This document shows, in pieces, positions 1-4,915 of a stretch of 5,967 bases of DNA. The notes below the pieces were generated by a model. The model had not been told where the DNA came from. It saw nothing but the letters and a program-made list of their open reading frames with translations, and did not search any database. Origin of the DNA: Chloroflexota bacterium. GTDB taxonomy: Bacteria; Chloroflexota; Anaerolineae; UBA7937; JACPPX01. Position numbers and translations under genes: made by a program. Numbering within the stretch: the stretch's first letter is position 1; each line of letters begins with the position of its first letter. The stretch covers positions 1 through 5,967 of the forward strand of contig JACPPX010000065.1 in assembly GCA_016190785.1 (NCBI GenBank), given 5' to 3'.

Positions 1-510
1 CTGGTGGAGGCCGCCCCCCGTGTCCTGGGCCAATTTCCCGATGTCAAATTTGTTATGGCCGGAACGGGGAGCATGGAGGAGGATATCAAAAAGAGGGCTG
101 AGGAATTGGGAGTTGCTCGAAATTTTGTTTTCACCGGGTATATCAGCAACGAGGACCGCGACCGACTCTACAAAGTAGCTGACCTCTGCGTCTTTCCCAG
201 CCTTTACGAGCCTTTTGGCATCGTGGCCCTGGAAGCAATGGCTGCCGGAACGCCGGTGGTAGTCTCGAAAGCGGGAGGATTGGCCGAAGTAGTGCGCCAC
301 GGTGAAACGGGGATCACCGTCTACCCCGGAGATGCGGAATCTCTGGCCTTGGGTATCATCCACACTCTGGAACATCCGGAATGGGCCCGGATGCGGGCCG
401 ATGCTGCTTATGAAATCGCGGCCGAAGAGTACAATTGGGAGCACATCGCCGTCCAGACGCGGGCGGTCTATGAGGAGACCCTGGCGGAGGCCAAGGTAGG
501 GGAATGGTAA
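1..510 (+). CDS. GT4-family glycosyltransferase, C-terminal half (5' end outside window)
   Basis: The reading frame is open from base 1, so the true start is upstream; only the last 169 codons are visible. They form the nucleotide-sugar-binding Rossmann half of a retaining GT-B glycosyltransferase (Glycos_transf_1). The segment shows a VMAGTGS strand-turn (visible residues 18-24), FTGYIS (44-49), and FPSLYEPFGIVALEAMAAGTPVV with the E-x7-E pair at residues 70 and 78, which in this family contacts the sugar-nucleotide donor. A GGLAEVV segment follows (92-98), then a helical C-terminus. The family transfers sugars in the cytoplasm to glycans, lipids or glucan chains. The E-x7-E block also occurs in glycogen-synthase-like GT4/GT5 enzymes, but the acceptor cannot be told because the N-terminal domain is missing. 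The stop overlaps the start of the next gene by 7 nt, suggesting translational coupling and one operon. Family assignment is secure; substrate is unknown. Confidence 0.9.
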   Translation: MVEAAPRVLGQFPDVKFVMAGTGSMEEDIKKRAEELGVARNFVFTGYISNEDRDRLYKVADLCVFPSLYEPFGIVALEAMAAGTPVVVSKAGGLAEVVRHGETGITVYPGDAESLALGIIHTLEHPEWARMRADAAYEIAAEEYNWEHIAVQTRAVYEETLAEAKVGEW

Positions 511-1157
511 AGGGCAAGAGACGAGTATTCCTCGCCATCGAGGGGGCGATTGGAGTTGGAAAAACGACCCTTGCCCGCTTGCTGCGAGAGGAATTCCAGG
601 CGGAGATACTCCTGGAAATCTTCGAAGAAAACCCTTTTCTCCGCCTTTTCTACACCGATCGGGAGCGATATGCTTTCCAGACCCAGGTCTTTTTTCTCCT
701 CAGCCGCTATCGCCAGCAGCACGATGTGGTCCCCGCCGCTACCTCCCGTTCCTCCCTGATCAGCGACTATACCTTCGCCAAGGACCGGCTCTTTGCCCAC
801 CTCAACCTCCAAGGAGATGAGTTGGAGATGTATGAAAGGATGCACGCTATCCTCGCCGAGAAAATACCGGTGCCAGATCTGGTGGTCTATCTCCAAGCCG
901 ACACAGATGCTTTGATGCAGCGCATTACCTTTCGCGACCGGAGTTATGAACGGGATATGGATCGGGATTATATAGACAATGTCAACCGGGCCTACGAGAG
1001 TTTCTTCGCCAACTATCATGATTCGGCAGTACTAGCCATTGATACCAATGATTTGGACTATGTGAATAACCCGTCCCTCCTCCAATCCGTGGCCCAGCGC
1101 ATCCGCGGGGCGCTGGAGTTGCGCCCCTACCAACCCCCGCTGCCCGAAGTGGGTTGA
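504..1157 (+). CDS. Deoxynucleoside kinase, deoxyguanosine-kinase (Dgk) type
   Basis: This 217-residue protein has the usual length for a bacterial deoxynucleoside kinase, which phosphorylates a deoxynucleoside to its 5'-monophosphate with a nucleoside triphosphate in the cytosolic salvage pathway. Seen in the sequence: a P-loop GAIGVGKT (residues 14-21); the acidic block LLEIFEENPF (36-45), where E38 aligns with the family's catalytic base; the base-binding helix AFQTQVFFLLSRY (57-69); and an arginine-rich LID (R140, R144, R146, with E149). At the position of the family's DRS motif it reads SDY (87-89), as I recall for Bacillus Dgk, so a purine substrate (dGuo) is favoured by inference. The ATG lies within the end of the glycosyltransferase gene, behind AAGG (493-496) and AGGGG (498-502). 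The next gene is a paralogue 16 nt downstream. A dAdo or dCyd preference cannot be excluded from sequence. Confidence 0.9.
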   Translation: MVKGKRRVFLAIEGAIGVGKTTLARLLREEFQAEILLEIFEENPFLRLFYTDRERYAFQTQVFFLLSRYRQQHDVVPAATSRSSLISDYTFAKDRLFAHLNLQGDELEMYERMHAILAEKIPVPDLVVYLQADTDALMQRITFRDRSYERDMDRDYIDNVNRAYESFFANYHDSAVLAIDTNDLDYVNNPSLLQSVAQRIRGALELRPYQPPLPEVG

Positions 1158-1173
1158 TTCCGGTCTTGGAACT

Positions 1174-1878
1174 ATGGAAGTAACTAAGCGCTTTATCGCC
1201 ATCGCCGGGAACATGGGAGTGGGGAAATCCACCCTCACCGAACTCTTGGCTAAGCGGCTAGGCTGGGAGCCATTCTACGAGGCGGTGGCCGAGAACCCCT
1301 ATATCGCCGACTTTTACAAAGAGATGAAAACCTGGGCTTTCCACTCCCAGGTCTTCTTTCTCACCCACCGGCTCCACGACCATAACCAGATCATCCAGCG
1401 CCCCCATTCAGTAATCCAGGACCGCTGTGTCTATGAGGACGCCGAGGTCTTCGCCAAGAACCTGTACCTCCAAGGGGACATGGCCGAGCGGGACTACCGG
1501 GTCTATCGCGATCTATATGAAACCCTCACCCAATTCCTTCCTCCTCCGGATATAGTGCTTTATCTCCAAGCCTCGGTGCCTATCCTGATGCGGCGCATTA
1601 CTTCGCGGGGGAGGGATTACGAGCGGAATGTTACACCTCAGTATCTAGAGCAACTAAACAACCTCTACAATGAATGGGTGGCCAATTTCACCCTCTGCCC
1701 GGTGTTGGTTATGCCGGTGGACGAATTGGATTTTGTGAAATACAAGGCTCACCTGGAAGAAATCGCCACCTGGTTGATCCACAAGGGCCTCCCCGAATTC
1801 TACAAAACCCTCCCATCTCATCCTGTCCACCGCAAGAAAAAAATCCCCCAGCAGAGTGAACTGCCGGGGGAGTGGTGA
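1174..1878 (+). CDS. Deoxynucleoside kinase, deoxyadenosine/deoxycytidine-kinase (Dck) type
   Basis: This 234-residue paralogue of the preceding kinase should also make deoxynucleoside 5'-monophosphates in nucleotide salvage. Visible motifs are the P-loop GNMGVGKST (12-20), E36 in FYEAVAENPY as probable catalytic base, the helix AFHSQVFFLTHR (55-66), QDRCVYEDAEVFAKN (82-96) and LID arginines R140, R141, R145 and R147 with E150. The DRx-YEDA-xFAK block is typical of Dck/dAK rather than Dgk enzymes, but the usual serine of DRS is cysteine here (C85). The family domain ends near residue 206. A roughly 28-residue basic, proline-containing tail follows (PEFYKTLP... to GEW), and its last part is encoded by DNA that also forms the terminator of the opposite operon. 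Only a weak GGA (1168-1170) precedes the ATG. In Lactobacillus such adjacent genes encode the two subunits of a heterodimer; that arrangement here is inferred. Confidence 0.9.
   Translation: MEVTKRFIAIAGNMGVGKSTLTELLAKRLGWEPFYEAVAENPYIADFYKEMKTWAFHSQVFFLTHRLHDHNQIIQRPHSVIQDRCVYEDAEVFAKNLYLQGDMAERDYRVYRDLYETLTQFLPPPDIVLYLQASVPILMRRITSRGRDYERNVTPQYLEQLNNLYNEWVANFTLCPVLVMPVDELDFVKYKAHLEEIATWLIHKGLPEFYKTLPSHPVHRKKKIPQQSELPGEW
1837..1870 (-). terminator. Rho-independent terminator of the DUF362-PHP-SDR transcript, inside the convergent kinase gene
   Basis: Read on the - strand, CCCCCGGCAG (1870-1861) pairs with CTGCTGGGGG (1854-1845) over 10 bp with one G-U pair and a 6-nt loop. After one A, a run of seven T (1843-1837) follows. 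This is a textbook intrinsic terminator, 53 nt beyond the SDR stop codon. On the + strand the wobble becomes an A-C mismatch and no T run follows the hairpin, so it should act only in the - direction. It lies wholly within the last codons of the + strand kinase. Confidence 0.85.
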
Positions 1879-1922
1879 CGCCCTACAAGACGATTTTTCT
1901 TCATAACCTTCAAAAGTAGCTA

Positions 1923-2882
1923 TTAATGTTTGGCTACGGTACGATAGTGTCTTTCCAGTTCAGAGGAGTAGTGGGTTCCCAGATTCTTTGAATTCTGATC
2001 CAGCCATTGACTGAAGTGTGTTGTTCCCCTAGGGGGATCACTAGAGACTAGGAGGTTCGCCACCAACCCTTCCATCTCATCCCTTGTAAGCACAATATCC
2101 CCGACCAGTAACCCCAAAAACTTGATAAGGAGCAGGGCGATTTCTGACGGCACTGGAACAATCATGGTTCTACTGCCGATCTTCTTTGCGATAAGACTCA
2201 CCATTTCCCCAAAAGTGTAAGTCTCCGGGCCAGCTGCATCTACAATCATATTGTGAATTTCCTGACTAGCAAGTACGACTATATCTGCTACATCTCCTAC
2301 AAAAACAGGTTGGATTTGGTAGTTTCCTGTGGGTATGGCAAAAAAAGGAAACTTGCGCAGAAACCAGGCGATATTGTTGGTTAGGATGTCTTCTGCTCCA
2401 AAAGTCATAGTGGGGCGAACGATGGTGTAGGCAAACCCTGAATCCATAATCGCCTTTTCAACTAATGCTTTGCCTCGAAAATAGGGTAACGGAGAGTCTA
2501 GAGAAGCACCGGATACACTGATGTGCACAATCTTTTTGACTCCTGCCTCTTTTGCCGCTTTCAGAAGTATTTTCGTGTTGTTTACCGCTTGCTCGAAGGT
2601 AACTTGCCCGTAGGGAAAACGCACCCAATAGGTGTTGTAAAGAGTCGTAGCACCACGAATGTTCTCAACAAGTTTGCCAGGATTATCAAAGTTGAAGGGT
2701 GAGGATGCCACCTTGTCAGCGAAGGGGTGTTCTCGATGGGGATGACCGGTGAGGTTAATTACTCTTTTGCCCTGGGCCACTAGCCGGCTGGTAATATACT
2801 TGCCGGTGAAAAGAAAAGCCCCGGTTACGACATTCAATTCATTGCTGGGCATGGCAGTCGCTATGAGGCTGCTGGAAGACAT
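1923..2882 (-). CDS. Atypical short-chain dehydrogenase/reductase, NAD(P)H-binding (NmrA/NDUFA9-like)
   Basis: This 319-residue protein has an N-terminal Rossmann fold: the nucleotide-binding turn is VTGAFLFTG (residues 19-27, a TGxxxxxG variant of TGxxGxxG). VKKIVHISVSGA (115-126) is the SDR beta-5 strand with serines at 122 and 124, and Y134-x3-K138 (YFRGK) fits the YxxxK catalytic pair. AYTIVRPTMTFG (151-162) and QPVFVGDVAD (191-200) are typical of extended or atypical SDRs such as the complex I 39-kDa-like and NmrA-like proteins. Function is unassigned: it may be an oxidoreductase, an epimerase or only a dinucleotide sensor. The chosen ATG shares one base with the PHP stop (TAATG) and lacks a Shine-Dalgarno, so reinitiation is likely; Met11 is a plausible alternative giving a more standard N-terminus. 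Its base composition is near 42-43% GC in three 60-base lines counted, against 58-68% in neighbours, suggesting separate origin. Confidence 0.85.
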   Translation of the reverse strand: MSSSSLIATAMPSNELNVVTGAFLFTGKYITSRLVAQGKRVINLTGHPHREHPFADKVASSPFNFDNPGKLVENIRGATTLYNTYWVRFPYGQVTFEQAVNNTKILLKAAKEAGVKKIVHISVSGASLDSPLPYFRGKALVEKAIMDSGFAYTIVRPTMTFGAEDILTNNIAWFLRKFPFFAIPTGNYQIQPVFVGDVADIVVLASQEIHNMIVDAAGPETYTFGEMVSLIAKKIGSRTMIVPVPSEIALLLIKFLGLLVGDIVLTRDEMEGLVANLLVSSDPPRGTTHFSQWLDQNSKNLGTHYSSELERHYRTVAKH

Positions 2883-3550
2883 TATCGTTGCGTTGCTTGT
2901 TGAAAATATCGTTTATAGATCTTATTCCACGATGACGCAAAATGAACTAGCGGGGTGCTAAGCCCGCCCCCAATTTTCCCCTGGCGCAGGGCTGCTAGAA
3001 AATCCTCCCGCCCCTTGAACTCCGGCATTTCCACATAGGCCCTTCCATACTCATAGACGGTGTGGGCATCGGAGCCGGCACTCATCGGGATTTTCCGTGC
3101 CTGGGCCAACGCCCAGGCGTTTTTGTTATCCTGAGGAATGATTACTCGAGAGTTTAACACTTCGAGGTAATCCACTTCATCAATGATCTCCATCAGCGAG
3201 CCGAAGCGGAGCACGGAGCGGCGCAGTCGGTCCATGGGGTGGGGGACGCCCACGATCCCGCCCTGGTCGCGGATGCGGGCAATGGTTTCTCGAGGCTCTA
3301 ACCCACGGGGTATCTCTTCTTTCAGGAATAGGCCTGTGATCTCCCCGCGGCTGGTTTTTATCTCCTCGCCGATTATCACCGGGAAAGAGGCAATCTTTTG
3401 CACCGCCAGAGCCCCGGCAATCGTATTGTGATCAGTGACGGCAATCGCTCCCAACCCTCGCTTTTGGCAAGTGGCGGCGACTGTTTCCGGCGGGACACGA
3501 CAATCTCGAGAGAAACTGGTGTGCATGTGCAGATCAACTATTATCATCAT
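2882..3550 (-). CDS. PHP-domain metal-dependent phosphoesterase
   Basis: This protein of about 222 residues belongs to the PHP family, which hydrolyses phosphoesters with a multinuclear metal centre (related to the PHP domains of DNA polymerase III and histidinol phosphatase). All metal-ligand motifs are visible, numbering from the first ATG of MMIIVDLHMH: DLHMH (6-10), TDHN (39-42), GEE (61-63), VPHP (102-105) and SDAH (160-163). It should therefore be active; the substrate is unknown, with small nucleotides or sugar phosphates common in the family. The frame is open 16 codons further up to a GTG at 3598, directly after a TAA. I prefer the ATG at 3550 (or 3547) because PHP domains begin with this strand, and a GGA sits 4-7 nt upstream. 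The stop overlaps the SDR ATG by one base. The last roughly 20 codons sit in AT-richer DNA than the rest of the gene. Confidence 0.88.
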   Translation of the reverse strand: MMIIVDLHMHTSFSRDCRVPPETVAATCQKRGLGAIAVTDHNTIAGALAVQKIASFPVIIGEEIKTSRGEITGLFLKEEIPRGLEPRETIARIRDQGGIVGVPHPMDRLRRSVLRFGSLMEIIDEVDYLEVLNSRVIIPQDNKNAWALAQARKIPMSAGSDAHTVYEYGRAYVEMPEFKGREDFLAALRQGKIGGGLSTPLVHFASSWNKIYKRYFQQATQR

Positions 3551-3602
3551 GTTGTCCGAGATGTAGCGTCGGGCTAAGGACTGACGAGTTCGCTCCACTT
3601 AT

Positions 3603-3639
3603 CCGTAGATGATCGTAGCCCTCCAGGGCAGCGCTACGG
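3603..3639 (-). other. Hairpin-forming element between the DUF362 and PHP genes
   Basis: The short spacer contains GCTACGG (3633-3639), which can pair either with CGTAGC (3614-3619) or with CCGTAG (3603-3608). The inner GCCC/GGGC (3618-3621 and 3626-3629) can add a small stem in the first fold. No T run follows on the - strand, so it is not a typical terminator. It could be a processing or RNA-stability element in the polycistronic message, or chance. Confidence 0.35.
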
Positions 3640-3642
3640 CAC

Positions 3643-4797
3643 TCACCATCCGACGGGCACATCCTTAATTTTTTCTATTCTCTCCGGCTCTCCATAACTC
3701 TTCAGCAAGGCCCCCCATTCGGTCTCCAGCATCTTCTCGGCGCGACGGCGGCCGTGGACATTGTACCAGTAGGAGTTGTGATAAAGATTGGAGGCCAGAT
3801 AGGCCCAGGGAACGATCGGGGTGCGGAGCAACAATTTTTCAAAGGGCTTGAGGAAACCGTGATAAATCAACTTCTGGCCGCGGCTGGCAAAAGTATCCTC
3901 CCCACCGGAGAAGTGCCAGTTCTCCTCCGCCGCCTGCTTGTCACCGAGGATGGTGATCTGGCGCGGATCTCCAACCCCTAATCCTTTCTCGTGAGCCAGG
4001 CGGATGAATTTTAGGCTCAGGGGATCAAAGCCCATAATTTTGGCCGCGGTGGCATCAATAGCCACTTGATCCGCCGAAGCAAGGAGCACATTTTTGATAT
4101 GGGGGCGCATGGCCCGCGGGCCGGGCCCGTCACCGGCAAAGGTGCCATCCATCACCGCAAAAATGCCGGGGTGGATATCTTGCTGGATTGCCAAAAGGTC
4201 CACCAAGGTCTCATGGATCACACTGTGCGTCCAGTGCCGCCGCTCATTGAGCAGCCCCCCAAAGGCGTTCTTCATCGCCCCGGTCATGGTGGTGAAAACA
4301 TGGGTCTTGGTCTGAGGTAGTTGGATAATGTTTTTCCCGATGAAGACCTTGGGGATGCGCACTCCCTCTGGGTAAATGTCGTGGAGAACGATAAATCGTT
4401 CTTTGGGTTGATAAGTGATCCACTCCACCTGCGGTTCGTAGATGTGCAGGTTTTTAATCCCGTAGCGCTCAACCACTACCTTATGCCGATTGTTTATCTC
4501 CCCCTCCCGGGCACTCACCACCACTGTGCGGTTGTGGGCGGCTAGGAGCCGTTCTCGGGTGAAGCCATCATCAAGCAAAGTGCGGATCACCCCCTCCAAT
4601 TGCCAGGGGGGAGTGGAGCAGCCTGGATACCAGATTTGCCAGGAGAGATTGATTTTGAGTAATGTGTCTTTATCCGGCTGAATGTTTCTCTGGTACTCGG
4701 CGAGGTGCAGCAACCGCGCATAGTCCTCGAGTACTGTCTGGGGACTGGTGCGCAGGATGGCGACTTGACCTTTGCCGGGGAAATCTTTTGCAGGCAT
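3643..4797 (-). CDS. DUF362-domain protein
   Basis: This 384-residue protein matches the DUF362 family, whose members occur mainly in anaerobes and often carry a ferredoxin module. Recognisable blocks are LLKINLS (46-52), LPQTKTHVFTTMTGAMKNAFGG (160-181), MDGTFAGDGPGPR (216-228) and ASADQVAIDATAAKIMGFDP (240-259), in the family's order. No CxxCxxCxxxC iron-sulfur motif is present; the sole obvious cysteine is C60, so this is a ferredoxin-less form. No signal peptide or membrane span is evident, implying a cytoplasmic location. The C-terminal 80 residues are rich in aromatic and basic residues (near WAYLASNLYHNSYWYNVHGRRR) and are not assigned to a domain. The biochemical function of the family is largely unknown. 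The start is fixed by the position just before the QVAILRT strand, although no Shine-Dalgarno precedes it. It is the first gene of a probable - strand operon and is divergent from the sensor kinase. Confidence 0.88.
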   Translation of the reverse strand: MPAKDFPGKGQVAILRTSPQTVLEDYARLLHLAEYQRNIQPDKDTLLKINLSWQIWYPGCSTPPWQLEGVIRTLLDDGFTRERLLAAHNRTVVVSAREGEINNRHKVVVERYGIKNLHIYEPQVEWITYQPKERFIVLHDIYPEGVRIPKVFIGKNIIQLPQTKTHVFTTMTGAMKNAFGGLLNERRHWTHSVIHETLVDLLAIQQDIHPGIFAVMDGTFAGDGPGPRAMRPHIKNVLLASADQVAIDATAAKIMGFDPLSLKFIRLAHEKGLGVGDPRQITILGDKQAAEENWHFSGGEDTFASRGQKLIYHGFLKPFEKLLLRTPIVPWAYLASNLYHNSYWYNVHGRRRAEKMLETEWGALLKSYGEPERIEKIKDVPVGW

Positions 4798-4802
4798 ATT
4801 AG

Positions 4803-4827
4803 CAATTGAAGATTGAAATTGTTGAAA
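4803..4827. repeat. Cluster of TTGAA repeats with a flanking CAATT/AATTG inverted repeat
   Basis: TTGAA occurs at 4806, 4813 and 4822, and CAATT (4803-4807) is mirrored by AATTG (4817-4821). The cluster lies in the inferred untranslated leader of the DUF362 gene, just downstream of its -10 element, where a repressor could bind. The stretch is AT-rich, so chance occurrence is quite possible; no known operator is recognised. Confidence 0.25.
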
Positions 4828-4838
4828 GGCGACAATAA

Positions 4839-4867
4839 AAGATAAGGGTGAGTCTTTCTTTTGTCAA
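4839..4867 (-). promoter_or_regulatory. Sigma-A-type promoter for the DUF362-PHP-SDR genes
   Basis: On the - strand a perfect -35 hexamer TTGACA (4867-4862) is followed after exactly 17 bp by TATCTT (4844-4839), which matches four of six bases of TATAAT. Transcription would start near 4832, giving a leader of about 35 nt before the ATG at 4797. No Shine-Dalgarno is visible in that leader. Spacing and the exact -35 support the call; it is not experimentally shown. Confidence 0.6.
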
Positions 4868-4880
4868 GGAATTTTCCAGG

Positions 4881-4908
4881 TTGCGGCGTCGAGTTGCCAT
4901 GCTATAAT
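4881..4908 (+). promoter_or_regulatory. Extended -10 promoter of the sensor histidine kinase
   Basis: TGCTATAAT (4900-4908) is a consensus extended -10 element (TGn plus TATAAT). A weak -35, TTGCGG (4881-4886), stands 16 bp upstream; extended -10 promoters tolerate poor -35 boxes. The start point would fall near 4914-4916, practically on the ATG of the kinase gene. The divergent promoter's -35 lies only 14 bp away, so the two may interfere or share a regulator. Confidence 0.6.
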
Positions 4909-4915
4909 GAGCAAA

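Noticed and set aside
468..1019. A 183-codon open frame on the - strand opposite the first kinase
   Set aside because: It is antisense to a clearly coding kinase with intact motifs, and its translation shows no recognisable domain; it looks like a by-product of codon usage.
2026..2035. Palindrome CCCCTAGGGG inside the SDR gene, considered as a + strand terminator or an operator
   Set aside because: It has almost no loop, no T run follows, and it sits in coding sequence for a plausible SDPPRG segment.
2950..2967. Five-base hairpin GCGGG/CCCGC near the end of the PHP gene
   Set aside because: It is short, within a Gly-rich coding stretch and has no T run; it is noted only because it lies at the GC shift.
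3754..4681. Multiple + strand open frames of 62-84 codons
   Set aside because: All are antisense to the DUF362 gene, which has conserved family blocks; none has a convincing start site or domain.
4861..4866. TTGTCA considered as the + strand -35 box for the histidine kinase
   Set aside because: The gap to TATAAT would be 36 bp, far too long; the same bases fit much better as the - strand TTGACA.
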